A program made the position numbers and the translations under genes. 64,000 nucleotides of DNA from NCBI GenBank assembly GCA_963829085.1, contig CAWHHJ010000026.1, positions 92,878 through 156,877 on the forward strand, read 5' to 3'. Each line of letters begins with the position of its first letter. The stretch's first letter is position 1. The notes under the pieces were generated by a model, which was not told where the DNA came from, searched no databases, and saw nothing but the letters and a program-made list of their open reading frames with translations. This DNA comes from PALSA-1004 sp963829085 (GTDB taxonomy: Bacteria > Pseudomonadota > Gammaproteobacteria > Burkholderiales > SG8-41). This document shows, piece by piece, positions 55,310-63,554 of this stretch.

Positions 55310-56413
55310 CTAGCGCCGGTTGATAGCCACCGGAATGCGCCGGCGCCCGAATTGTCCCTCGAAGGCTTCGAAGGCGCCGGCGATGCGAGTGGCGCAGTAA
55401 GGGCAGGTACCTTCAGGTGTCACGTCGCACTGTGAAATCCGGTACCAATCGCGCACGATGAGCGCGGCGTGACATGACGGGCAGTAGGTGGTTCCGCCTT
55501 CGCTGTCGTGAATGTTGCCCGTATACACATAGTGAAGACCGGCATCGAGCGCGATGCGCCGGGAGCGATGCAGCGTGGCTGCCGGAGTTGCCGGTATATC
55601 CGTCATCTTGTGGTCGGGGTGGAACGCGGTGAAATGCAGCGGAACATCCGGCCCGAGCTCGCGCATGATCCACTCAGACATTGCGGTGATTTCTTCGGCG
55701 CTGTCATTCTTGCCGGGAATAAGAAGCGTAGTGATCTCGAACCACACGTCAGTGTGGTGCTTGAGATAGACCAGCGTGTCGAGAACCGGCCGCAAGCGCG
55801 CGCCGCACAGCTTGAAGTAGAACTCGTCGGTAAAAGCCTTCAGATCTACGTTCGCTGCATCCATCTTTGCGTAGAACTCGCGACGCGGCGCGTCGTGAAT
55901 ATAGCCCGCGGTAACGGCAACCGTCTTCACCCCCCGGGCGTGGCAGGCGTCGGCGACATCCATCGCATATTCCGCAAAAATCACGGGATCGTTATACGTA
56001 AACGCGATACTCTTGCAGCCGCTCTCGACCGCAGCCTTTGCGATAGCGTGCGGCGAAGCATGATCGGCAAGCCGGTCCATGTCTTTCGATTTGCTGATGT
56101 CCCAGTTCTGGCAGAACTTGCAGGCGAGATTGCAGCCCGCCGTGCCGAATGAAAGAACGCTGGACCCGGGCAGAAAATGATTGAGCGGTTTCTTCTCGAT
56201 TGGATCGATACAGAATCCGGACGAGCGCCCGTACGTGGTCAGCAGCATGCGGCCGCTCGCGGCTCCGCTTCCGCGCTGGCGCACGAAACACGCGCCGCGC
56301 TGACCTTCATGCAGCCGGCAATCGCGCGGGCACAGGTCACATTGCATGCGCCCATCTTCGAGCATGTGCCACCAGCGGCCCTCGGTCATGGTGAGATCGT
56401 CCTGTTCAGTCAT
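55310..56413 (-). CDS. amrS: AmmeMemoRadiSam system radical SAM enzyme
   Basis: The 367-residue radical SAM protein has the canonical Cys-x3-Cys-x2-Cys motif in GCNLACKFCQNWDISKSK at about residue 95. An N-terminal cysteine segment (CDLCPRDCRLHEGQRGAC) and C-terminal zinc-ribbon-like pairs (CPSCHAA, CPYCATR) flank it. PIEKKPLNHFLPGS and FTAFHPDHKM are characteristic of the enzyme that always co-occurs with AMMECR1-like and Memo-like genes. The reaction is not established to my knowledge. It is third in a three-gene unit with both partners. Confidence 0.9.
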   Translation of the reverse strand: MTEQDDLTMTEGRWWHMLEDGRMQCDLCPRDCRLHEGQRGACFVRQRGSGAASGRMLLTTYGRSSGFCIDPIEKKPLNHFLPGSSVLSFGTAGCNLACKFCQNWDISKSKDMDRLADHASPHAIAKAAVESGCKSIAFTYNDPVIFAEYAMDVADACHARGVKTVAVTAGYIHDAPRREFYAKMDAANVDLKAFTDEFYFKLCGARLRPVLDTLVYLKHHTDVWFEITTLLIPGKNDSAEEITAMSEWIMRELGPDVPLHFTAFHPDHKMTDIPATPAATLHRSRRIALDAGLHYVYTGNIHDSEGGTTYCPSCHAALIVRDWYRISQCDVTPEGTCPYCATRIAGAFEAFEGQFGRRRIPVAINRR

Positions 56414-56438
56414 CGGCGGCCTCGTTTGTCGTGAGGGC

Positions 56439-57056
56439 TCATAGCCCTGCCTGTTTGCGTGCGCCGGCTTCGCTCCATTTGATCACCGTGTAGCGCGACA
56501 GTTTCACCGCGGGATCCCAAAAATCCGGCGGTAGACCTGCCTTGTGCTTAAGGTGTCCTATAAAAATACGGGGATCTTTGAACTCATCCCAAACCTGCGG
56601 CAGGAAAGTGCTGCGGTGATAACCGTACACGAAGATGACTCCATCGACGCCAGGCGTTAGCTGCGCGACGGCATCCGCTTCATCATGAAACGTTATCGGT
56701 TCAATCGCCGACAGCACGGACACTTCTATTTTTACTTCATTGAGTTCACGCGCGGTCAATGCGGGGAAACGCGGGTCGCGAAGCGCGGCAGCCACCGCGT
56801 TAGTCCGCACGTCTTCGCCCAGACTGCGGCGCGGTTCGAGACTGCCGATGCAGCCGCGCAGTTTTTCCTTCTCCATAAGCGTGACGAACGATGCGCCGGG
56901 TTGGTCAAGCCATGGTGCGTGCTCGGCAGCGACGGCATCCGCGCCAATCGCAGCTGCAATCGCTGAGCGTGCGAGCGGCAACAAAATCCGGCCGGCGTCC
57001 GGCGGCACAGGATAGATTCGCCCGGCGCCGCTGCGATTCCTCGGCGGCGACCTCAA
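56439..57056 (-). CDS. amrA: AmmeMemoRadiSam system protein A (AMMECR1-like)
   Basis: The 205-residue protein matches the AMMECR1 domain: ASFVTLMEKEKLRGCIGSLE (the conserved LRGCIGS motif), DVRTNAVAAALRDPRFPALT, ELNEVKIEVSVLSAIEPI and DGVIFVYGYHRSTFLPQVWD. The human homologue is linked to a contiguous gene deletion syndrome. The bacterial function is unknown. The probable start is a TTG overlapping the stop of the Memo-like gene, which suggests translational coupling. Confidence 0.9.
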   Translation of the reverse strand: MRSPPRNRSGAGRIYPVPPDAGRILLPLARSAIAAAIGADAVAAEHAPWLDQPGASFVTLMEKEKLRGCIGSLEPRRSLGEDVRTNAVAAALRDPRFPALTARELNEVKIEVSVLSAIEPITFHDEADAVAQLTPGVDGVIFVYGYHRSTFLPQVWDEFKDPRIFIGHLKHKAGLPPDFWDPAVKLSRYTVIKWSEAGARKQAGL

Positions 57057-57862
57057 CGGACATTGGCTGCTCCGTAATATGCAAACGCGCCGTATCCGAC
57101 TACACGACTATGGTCGCCGGCCGTGTCGCCGGAATTGCGCAGGTCGAGCAGTTCAACGGTCAGTCCATGTCTGCGCGCGGCAACCGCGAGACCATTGACC
57201 GGTGTACCGCCGCATGCCTGCTCATGCGACACATCGCTGCGCAGATCAAGGATCGCTCGTGCCGTCGCACGATCAAAGTTGCGCGCGTCGTCATAGCTCA
57301 AATAATGCGATAGATCGGAACTGACTACGATCAATGTCTCGTCGCCGCCCCACAGAAGATCGAGCACTTCCGCAACTTCCTCCGCGCTCGCGTCGCCAAC
57401 CGCGAGGGGAACAATCGAGAAATTGCCGAGCGCCTTCTGCAGGAATGGCAATTGGACTTCGAGCGAATGCTCGCGTGCATGCGCAGCGGCGCTGATGGTA
57501 ACTTGCGGCAGCCTACGCAACGCGGCGACCGCAAGCTGATCGATAGCAATGTTGCCCAAGGGCGTCGCCAGCACGTCGGCGTCCGGTAGAGCAAGTCCGC
57601 GCACTGGAACGCGGTGGACCGGTCCCGCGAGAATCACACGCGTGATCGTGCCACGTGCAGGCGCCAGGCGGGCATAGGCGGTGGCAGCAATCGGCCCGGA
57701 GTAGACGTATCCCGCGTGCGGAGCAATGATCGCTTTCGGCACCGGCACGCCACGCTCCGGTATTGGGCTCTCGGCGAGCAGGGTTGATACCTCGTCTGAC
57801 AGTTGTGCGGCGCTCGCCGGGTAGAACAATCCAGCGACAGCCGGAGATCTCACTTTCCCCAT
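57053..57862 (-). CDS. amrB: AmmeMemoRadiSam system protein B (Memo-like)
   Basis: The 269-residue protein has the Memo fold related to extradiol dioxygenases: SPAVAGLFYPASAAQLSDEV, APHAGYVYSGPIAATAYARL, LAGPVHRVPV, REHSLEVQLPFLQKALG, VVSSDLSHYLSYDDAR and EQACGGTPVNGLAVAARRHG. The His, Asp and Cys positions that form the metal site in Memo are present. Human MEMO1 binds metal and affects redox signalling. The bacterial role is unknown. It is first of the three-gene unit and divergent from ispD. Confidence 0.9.
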   Translation of the reverse strand: MGKVRSPAVAGLFYPASAAQLSDEVSTLLAESPIPERGVPVPKAIIAPHAGYVYSGPIAATAYARLAPARGTITRVILAGPVHRVPVRGLALPDADVLATPLGNIAIDQLAVAALRRLPQVTISAAAHAREHSLEVQLPFLQKALGNFSIVPLAVGDASAEEVAEVLDLLWGGDETLIVVSSDLSHYLSYDDARNFDRATARAILDLRSDVSHEQACGGTPVNGLAVAARRHGLTVELLDLRNSGDTAGDHSRVVGYGAFAYYGAANVR

Positions 57863-58079
57863 AACGTGATCAGCGATTGCATGATTGAAGTCTTGAACAT
57901 AAGGGCTGGTGTTCTGCTAATCAAGCCCGGCAAATACACAGCGGCGCGTCAAGTGCATCTTCCTCGTGCTGTCCGCGGAATGCAATCTGAAGCACCAACG
58001 TCCTGGCCAGGGGGACGCGTCGGCAGCGCTTTGCTGCTGATACAATCTGGCGCAAAACAACAGCGTGCTTCGTTTGCCC

Positions 58080-58778
58080 ATGCCCCGAATTTTCGCTTTG
58101 GTCCCGGCCGCCGGCAGCGGCTCCCGCATGGGCGCCGACATCCCGAAACAATACCTGCAGCTTGCGGGAATGCCATTGCTTCATTACGCACTGCGCAGTC
58201 TGTGTGAAAACGCATCTGTCGAGCGGACATTCGTGGTGCTGGCCCCCGACGACGACAATTTCGCGCGTTACGACTGGCGCGCTTTTGCCAGCCGCCTTTC
58301 GACCCTTTACTGCGGCGGCAAAACCCGGGCGGCGAGTGTGTTCAACGGGCTGCTCGCCGCGCGCGACGCAATCGACGCCGATGACTGGGTACTGGTGCAC
58401 GATGCAGTGAGACCTTGTTTAACCGGGGCGGCGCTGGCGCGCCTCATAGCGGCGCTGCGCGACGAAATGACGGGCGGGCTGCTTGCGCTGCCGGTCGTCG
58501 ATACATTGAAGCGCGCGGACGCCAATGACTACGTGCTGCATACGGAAACGCGCGAGCAAATGTGGCAGGCGCAGACGCCGCAGATGTTCCGCTATCGGTT
58601 GCTGCTGGAGGCACTGCGTTCTCCGGACTCACTCGAGGTAAGCGATGAAGCGTCCGCGCTGGAGCGCATCGGGCTGCGGCCGAAACTCGTGCTGGGAGAT
58701 AGCCGTAATCTCAAAATTACGTATCCGCAGGATTTGCGCCTCGCGGAGCTGATCATGGCCAGTCAGGAAGCGGCATGA
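58080..58778 (+). CDS. ispD: 2-C-methyl-D-erythritol 4-phosphate cytidylyltransferase
   Basis: This 232-residue enzyme of the non-mevalonate isoprenoid pathway starts MPRIFALVPAAGSGSRMGAD with the nucleotide-binding loop. It has IPKQYLQLAGMPLLHYALRS, DWVLVHDAVRPCL and EQMWQAQTPQMFRYRLL. ATG 58080 is chosen by homology; the frame extends five codons upstream. It overlaps ispF by four bases. Confidence 0.95.
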   Translation: MPRIFALVPAAGSGSRMGADIPKQYLQLAGMPLLHYALRSLCENASVERTFVVLAPDDDNFARYDWRAFASRLSTLYCGGKTRAASVFNGLLAARDAIDADDWVLVHDAVRPCLTGAALARLIAALRDEMTGGLLALPVVDTLKRADANDYVLHTETREQMWQAQTPQMFRYRLLLEALRSPDSLEVSDEASALERIGLRPKLVLGDSRNLKITYPQDLRLAELIMASQEAA

Positions 58779-59248
58779 GAATCGGTCAGGGCTTCGATGC
58801 GCATGCGCTGAAGCCCGGCAGAAAGCTCGTGATAGGCGGCGTCACGATCCCGCATTCAACGGGGCTCGAGGGGCATTCCGATGCGGATGTGTTGCTGCAT
58901 GCGATATGCGACGCGTTGATCGGCGCCGCCGCGCTCGGTGACATCGGGCGTCATTTTCCGGACAGCGATCCGCAGTACAAAGGGGTGGACAGTCGAGTGC
59001 TGCTGCGAAAGACGGCGGCGTTACTGGCTGCGCATGGGTCGCGCGTGGTCAATGTGGATGCAACGATCATCGCCGAAGCACCGCGCATGGCGCCGCATAT
59101 CGGCACGATGGTCCGTAACATCGCCGGGGACCTTAGCGTGGCTGAATCCAGCGTCAACATCAAAGCCAAGACGACCGAGAAACTGGGTTTCACGGGCCGC
59201 GGCGAGGGTATCGCCGCCGAAGCGGTTGTCTTGATCGAACAAAAATAA
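58775..59248 (+). CDS. ispF: 2-C-methyl-D-erythritol 2,4-cyclodiphosphate synthase
   Basis: The 157-residue protein acts one step after IspE in the same pathway. It starts MRIGQGFDAHALKPGRKLVI, with the metal-binding Asp-x-His pair. It continues with HSDADVLLHAICDALIGAAA, GDIGRHFPDSDPQYKG and KAKTTEKLGFTGRGEGIAAE. All signatures are intact. The start overlaps the ispD stop. Confidence 0.97.
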   Translation: MRIGQGFDAHALKPGRKLVIGGVTIPHSTGLEGHSDADVLLHAICDALIGAAALGDIGRHFPDSDPQYKGVDSRVLLRKTAALLAAHGSRVVNVDATIIAEAPRMAPHIGTMVRNIAGDLSVAESSVNIKAKTTEKLGFTGRGEGIAAEAVVLIEQK

Positions 59249-59282
59249 TTGGCGGGCTTTGTCGGGCCACCGCTGAACCAGC

Positions 59283-59801
59283 ATGGAGCGGGTATTTTTT
59301 GCGCTGTGGCCCGATGACGAGGTGCGCTCGGCGCTCTATTCGATAGCGCAAAACTGGCGCGAGACATGCGGCGGCCGCCTCACGCGACGTGAAAATCTGC
59401 ATGCGACGGTAAGCTTCATCGGCAATGTCGAACCGCGCCAATTCAGTTTGCTGAAAGAGATGACGGCGGCGATGGCGTGTGAACCGTTCTCATTGAAGAT
59501 AGATCGCGGCGGCTACTTCAAACACAACCGTATCGCGTGGGCAGGTCCGGTGGACGCCGGAACAATTTTAGCGGGCGTCGTTAGCCGGTTGCGCGAGAGG
59601 CTGCGCGCCGCTGGCATAGCGTTCGACGAACGTCCATACGTGCCGCACATTACGCTTCTGCGCGATGCGGTTCGCGCCCCGTCACCTGTCATTCAGCCAT
59701 CGATAATGTGGCAGCTCGAAGGTGTGGCGCTGGTACGTTCGCGTCCAGGGCAGCGCGGCGTAACGTATGAAGCCGTCGCGTACTCCGCACGACGTGCATG
59801 A
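59283..59801 (+). CDS. thpR: RNA 2',3'-cyclic phosphodiesterase (2'-5' RNA ligase family)
   Basis: The 172-residue protein of the 2H phosphoesterase superfamily has both histidine motifs: LHATVSFIGNVE near residue 40 and VPHITLLRDAV near residue 124. It starts MERVFFALWPDDEVRSALYS, typical of bacterial ThpR. It is 34 bases after ispF and probably on the same transcript. The cellular substrate of ThpR is not well defined. Confidence 0.88.
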   Translation: MERVFFALWPDDEVRSALYSIAQNWRETCGGRLTRRENLHATVSFIGNVEPRQFSLLKEMTAAMACEPFSLKIDRGGYFKHNRIAWAGPVDAGTILAGVVSRLRERLRAAGIAFDERPYVPHITLLRDAVRAPSPVIQPSIMWQLEGVALVRSRPGQRGVTYEAVAYSARRA

Positions 59802-59808
59802 TCTTCAG

Positions 59809-60195
59809 CTACGATTTTTTGGCGGGCGCCCGTGGCGCAGGCTTTACCGGCTTCGCGGATTCACTGAGCTGCGCAATCAGTTGTATGGCTCCGGCGACAA
59901 ATGTCTGCTGTGGATTATCACGGCAATACTGGTCGAAATACTTGGCAAGATTGTCGCCGCTCGGGAAGGCGCCGACCTTCACCTGCTCCAGCGGGTTGGC
60001 GAAGTTGTAGCCGGACGCAAAACCGCGTGCCCAAATTTCGTATTGCCCGCGCACGAGCTTATTGTTGGCGGACTTCATCCATGCATCGCATGAGGCGTTC
60101 TCGCCGGAGAATATGATGTTGATCTGCGGCGAGCTGTCCGCTGCCTGAGCGGGCGCTGCCAAGATGATCAGAGACAGCGGTAGGTAAGTCTTCAC
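59809..60195 (-). CDS. Small exported protein of unknown function
   Basis: The 128-residue protein has a cleavable signal (YLPLSLIILAAPAQAADS). The mature domain has two cysteines (ENASCDAWMKSANNK and YFDQYCRDNPQQTFVAGAIQ) that could form a disulfide, and an aromatic stretch YEIWARGFASGYNFANP. The C-terminus is a basic proline/alanine/lysine tail. The pattern resembles small periplasmic alpha-helical proteins of the HdeA or Rap1a kind, but I cannot assign it. It converges with thpR with seven bases between stops. Confidence 0.6.
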   Translation of the reverse strand: MKTYLPLSLIILAAPAQAADSSPQINIIFSGENASCDAWMKSANNKLVRGQYEIWARGFASGYNFANPLEQVKVGAFPSGDNLAKYFDQYCRDNPQQTFVAGAIQLIAQLSESAKPVKPAPRAPAKKS

Positions 60196-60311
60196 GTTGA
60201 GTTCCTGCCTGTTTTTAACCGCAACATGCTAGCAGTTTCTACGGCGAACGCTGCCAGCCGCAGTCCCACAGCAAGGTTGCTCACAGGCGCGAAACGCGAC
60301 GCGATGCAGTT

Positions 60312-60342
60312 TTGAGGCGAAACTCGTGCACTGCCCTATAAT
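60312..60342 (+). promoter_or_regulatory. Candidate promoter of the cyclic-nucleotide-binding gene
   Basis: A perfect TATAAT (60337-60342) lies 30 bases before the ATG. TTGAGG (60312-60317) is a possible -35 element, though the 19-base spacer is long. Confidence 0.4.
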
Positions 60343-60371
60343 GCGCCCGTCGCCTCTGTCACGAGGGCCGC

Positions 60372-60848
60372 ATGGACCGTTACATCGCCATTTTCCGCCG
60401 CAGCGCCGGCGATAGCGGCAATACCGGCGACCACCTGCTATTGGAACGGTGGGCTGAGCCGGAGTGGCGAAAGGTGCTGTCGGCGACCACACCGCGACCT
60501 TTCAAAGCAAGTGAAGTGATCATTCAGCGCGGGGTCGTTGACCGCTCGCTCTATTTCGTCGCCGCCGGTTCGCTTGAAGTCGGCGTGACGTATATCGACG
60601 GCGTGAGCATCAATCCGCTCGCAAAAATCGGCGCCGGCAGCGTGATCGGCGAACAGTCTTTTTTCGACGGCGAACCGCGCTCAGCGAACGTGTGGGCGGT
60701 AACCGACGGCGAATTGCTGTGCCTGACACACCAACGATTTTACGAGTTTGCCGCTGCCGAACCCGCGATGACAGCGGAATTGCTGTTCGCCCTTGGCCGC
60801 ATCCTGTCGCTACGTCTGCGTAACACTTCGCTCCGCGTGCGCCGCTAG
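60372..60848 (+). CDS. Cyclic-nucleotide-binding domain protein
   Basis: The 158-residue protein consists almost entirely of one cNMP-binding fold: FKASEVIIQRGVVDRSLYFV, AAGSLEVGVTYIDG, GAGSVIGEQSFFDGEPRSAN (phosphate-binding cassette region) and FYEFAAAEPAMTAELLFALG. No DNA-binding domain follows, unlike Crp/Fnr regulators, so it may act by protein contact. It ends 14 bases from the envZ stop on the opposite strand. GAGG lies five bases before the start. Confidence 0.82.
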   Translation: MDRYIAIFRRSAGDSGNTGDHLLLERWAEPEWRKVLSATTPRPFKASEVIIQRGVVDRSLYFVAAGSLEVGVTYIDGVSINPLAKIGAGSVIGEQSFFDGEPRSANVWAVTDGELLCLTHQRFYEFAAAEPAMTAELLFALGRILSLRLRNTSLRVRR

Positions 60849-60862
60849 GGCCGCGCTCAGCG

Positions 60863-62248
60863 CTACAACGGCAGTTCGACGCGCGCTTCGAGTCCGCCGC
60901 CAGCGCGCGGCAAAAGCCGTATGGTGCCGTTGTGCATCTTGACGATGCGATCGACGATCGCAAGGCCGAGCCCCGAGCCGGTCGTGCTGCGCGCGCTGTT
61001 GAGACGCGTGAATGGCTGCAGCATGCGCTCGACTTCCGTTTCCGGTATGCCCGGACCGCGATCAAGCACGGATATGCGCGCGCGCCCATGATCCTCCGCC
61101 GTCTCGACGGTGACTTCGTCTCCACCATGTCGCAGGGCGTTGTTGATCAGATTCGTCAGCACACGCTGGATGGCAGGTGCGTGCATGGTGGCCGGCGGCA
61201 ACGTTCCTAGACGGGCGGTGACATGTTTGCCCTGATGTGAATAGCGTTGTATCACGCCGTTCACCAGTTCGTTGACGTCGACCTTGCTCATCACCAACTC
61301 TTCGCTGTTCACTCGCGCGAAATCGAGGAACTGGCCGATCACTGAATCGATGTCTTCAACGTCCTGCACCATGCCTTCCTTGAGTGACGAGTCGGGGCCG
61401 TCGAGCATTTCGACGCCCAGCCGTATGCGCGACAACGGTGTGCGCAAATCATGCGAAACGCCGGCAAGCATCAGTGCGCGATCTTCCTCGGCGCGCTTCA
61501 AGTTGGCGGTCATCTGATTGAACGCATTTGCGAGCGTGCGGATCTCCGTCGGGCCGGACTCTTTGATGGGCGCCGGCATTTGACCACTGCCGAGTTCAGC
61601 GGCGCCGCGCGTGAGGTCACGTAGAGGCCGGTTGATGCGCGCGACGATCAAGAAAGCGCCGGCGACCGAAAGCGCAAAAATCAAAGCAGCCCAGCCCACC
61701 CAGCTCAATTGCTCGCTGCGCTCGATGCGATCGCGGGGCATGCGCACCCAGTAATCCAGATCGTCGATCTTGAAACTGATCCACATGGCGCGTGATGGCG
61801 GGCGCGCTGCGAGCAGTTGCGTATCCTCGCCGAGCCGTTTCCGCAGATGCTCCGCAAACAATTTCACGAACGGCCGGTCGGACAAAGCTTCCGTTGGTTC
61901 GTTCGGAGCGTCAGCGTAGACTTGAATGCCTTCCTGCTGCGACAAATCCAGCAGGAGATCGAGACGCTTGTCGGGGCTCGCGGTGATGAGAGCCGAACGT
62001 GTGAGGTTCACAACACTGGCGATCTGCTGCGCAACCTGAATGGCGCGCGGTTCCCGCTGCGCGGTGCGAAAGATCTCCAGTGACGCAAAGTGACCGGCCG
62101 CAATCAAGAGCGCGAGCAGCAACACCGTGCGCCACAGGAGACTGCGCGGCACGAGGCGGATCTTTGGCAGCGCCGACCCGGCAGTTGGCCACGCCGGGCG
62201 GCTGAAGCCTTGCCATACGCGGCTCATCTGCTTCGACCAGGCGCTCAT
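60863..62248 (-). CDS. envZ: EnvZ-like sensor histidine kinase
   Basis: This 461-residue membrane kinase has one helix near residue 40 (LLWRTVLLLALLIAAGHFAS), a periplasmic sensor of about 130 residues, and a second helix (VGWAALIFALSVAGAFLIVA). A HAMP domain (RPLRDLTRGAAELGSGQM), HisKA with ALMLAGVSHDLRTPLSRIRL and a HATPase with VLDRGPGIPE and GSGLGLAIVDRIV follow. The order and spacing match EnvZ. It lies three bases after ompR. Confidence 0.9.
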   Translation of the reverse strand: MSAWSKQMSRVWQGFSRPAWPTAGSALPKIRLVPRSLLWRTVLLLALLIAAGHFASLEIFRTAQREPRAIQVAQQIASVVNLTRSALITASPDKRLDLLLDLSQQEGIQVYADAPNEPTEALSDRPFVKLFAEHLRKRLGEDTQLLAARPPSRAMWISFKIDDLDYWVRMPRDRIERSEQLSWVGWAALIFALSVAGAFLIVARINRPLRDLTRGAAELGSGQMPAPIKESGPTEIRTLANAFNQMTANLKRAEEDRALMLAGVSHDLRTPLSRIRLGVEMLDGPDSSLKEGMVQDVEDIDSVIGQFLDFARVNSEELVMSKVDVNELVNGVIQRYSHQGKHVTARLGTLPPATMHAPAIQRVLTNLINNALRHGGDEVTVETAEDHGRARISVLDRGPGIPETEVERMLQPFTRLNSARSTTGSGLGLAIVDRIVKMHNGTIRLLPRAGGGLEARVELPL

Positions 62249-62251
62249 ACG

Positions 62252-62977
62252 CTATGCAGCTTTGCCATCCGGTATAAACACGTAGCCAAACCCCCAGACG
62301 GTTTGAATGTACACCGGCTTGGCTGGATCTGCCTCGAGCAGCTTGCGCAACCGGGAGATCTGCACGTCGATCGAGCGATCGAATGCGCCAAATTCGCGGC
62401 CGCGCGCAAGTTCCATCAATTTATCGCGTGAAAGCGGGGTGCGCGCGTGCTGCACGAGCACTTTGAGCAGCGCAAACTCGCCGGTCGTCAGCGGTAGCGG
62501 CTCGTCGCCACGCGCGAGGCTGCGCGTTGCGAGATTGAGGGTGAAATCGCCGAAATTGACGACCTGCTCATCGGTTGTCGGCGCGCCCGGCGGCTGCGGC
62601 GCCGGCACGCGCCTCAACACCGCCTGAATACGCGCGACGAGCTCGCGCGGATTAAACGGCTTCGCCAGATAATCGTCCGCGCCCACCTCGAGGCCAACAA
62701 TGCGATCGACGTCATCACCTTTGGCGGTCAGCATAATGATGGGCATTTTGTCGCCGAGGCCGCGCAAGCGCCTGCATATCGAGAGACCGTCCTCGCCGGG
62801 CATCATCAGGTCGAGCACCATGAGGTCGTAGCGCTCGCGCGCAAGCCAGCGGTTCATGTCATTGGCATCGGAAGCCGTGCGCACGCTGAAGCCCTGATCG
62901 GACAGATAACGATTAAGCAATTCGCGCAATCGGGCGTCGTCATCAACGACGATGATGCGTGTTTTGGATTCACTCAT
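62252..62977 (-). CDS. ompR: OmpR-type response regulator
   Basis: The 241-residue protein has a receiver (RIIVVDDDARLRELLNRYLS, acceptor Asp in YDLMVLDLMMPGEDG, Lys in DYLAKPFNPRELV) and a winged-helix OmpR/PhoB domain (PLTTGEFALLKVLVQHARTP, SIDVQISRLRKLLEADPAKP, YIQTVWGFGYVFIPDG). These are the usual OmpR features. It is first of the two-gene unit and diverges from the small secreted proteins at the right edge across about 280 bases. Confidence 0.92.
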   Translation of the reverse strand: MSESKTRIIVVDDDARLRELLNRYLSDQGFSVRTASDANDMNRWLARERYDLMVLDLMMPGEDGLSICRRLRGLGDKMPIIMLTAKGDDVDRIVGLEVGADDYLAKPFNPRELVARIQAVLRRVPAPQPPGAPTTDEQVVNFGDFTLNLATRSLARGDEPLPLTTGEFALLKVLVQHARTPLSRDKLMELARGREFGAFDRSIDVQISRLRKLLEADPAKPVYIQTVWGFGYVFIPDGKAA

Positions 62978-63051
62978 GGCGCAATGCTATCGGTTTGAAT
63001 CGGTCAATTCCACTGTTTTGGTAAGCGTTTATGACAGACGCGCAGACCTGC

Positions 63052-63062
63052 AACAAATTGTT
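63052..63062. promoter_or_regulatory. AACAA-A-TTGTT inverted repeat between ompR and the secreted-protein genes
   Basis: AACAAATTGTT is a perfect five-base inverted repeat with a one-base centre, in an AT-rich patch (CAACAAATTGTTACAAAAAC) 75 bases upstream of ompR. The sequence recalls the TGTTAC-like half-sites of OmpR, so autoregulation is possible. Evidence is positional only. The remaining gene-free part of 62978-63259 shows nothing clear. Confidence 0.3.
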
Positions 63063-63259
63063 ACAAAAACGCTTGCCGATTTAGTGTGCGGCATTCTTTC
63101 CCGGCGTAACATGATCGACATCAATCCGCCGCGACGCCTGCAATTTTCACTTCGATGTCGCAGCACGCGTTGCTCATGCTGGGCTTCACTCAACTTGACC
63201 TGAGGATCGCCGAATTGTTCTGCCGATCTCGACACCGCCGCTTAAAGATAGTGCACCGT

Positions 63260-63526
63260 ATGCTGCTTGCCGTTGCAGTCCTGTGCGCTGGACCGGCAGC
63301 GGCCTCTCCATGGTCGGGCGGTGGATTTTACTTTAGCGCTCAAGCGCCACAACCACCCGGCGGATGGCAGGGGCAGGGACAGCCGCAGCCGCAGCCACGC
63401 GACGTTCGCAGGCCGGATCGTCCCCCGGATCGGCGGCCCGACGGCAGAATGACGGATGAGGAGCGGCGCAATCTCAATCGGGATCTCGACCGCGCGAACC
63501 GCGAAATCTACAAGGGCCGCCGTTAG
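63260..63526 (+). CDS. Small exported proline/arginine-rich protein
   Basis: The 88-residue protein starts MLLAVAVLCAGPAAASPWSG with a signal peptide. The mature part is low complexity: FYFSAQAPQPPGGWQGQGQP, then RPDRPPDRRPDGRMTDEERR and DLDRANREIYKGRR. It is strongly basic and probably disordered, with a short charged helix at the end. A GTG three codons earlier is an alternative start. The open frame extends further upstream without support. It lies 28 bases before the cysteine-repeat gene and may be co-transcribed. Confidence 0.55.
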   Translation: MLLAVAVLCAGPAAASPWSGGGFYFSAQAPQPPGGWQGQGQPQPQPRDVRRPDRPPDRRPDGRMTDEERRNLNRDLDRANREIYKGRR

Positions 63527-63554
63527 CTCTGCTTAACAATAAGGGAGAATCTAC

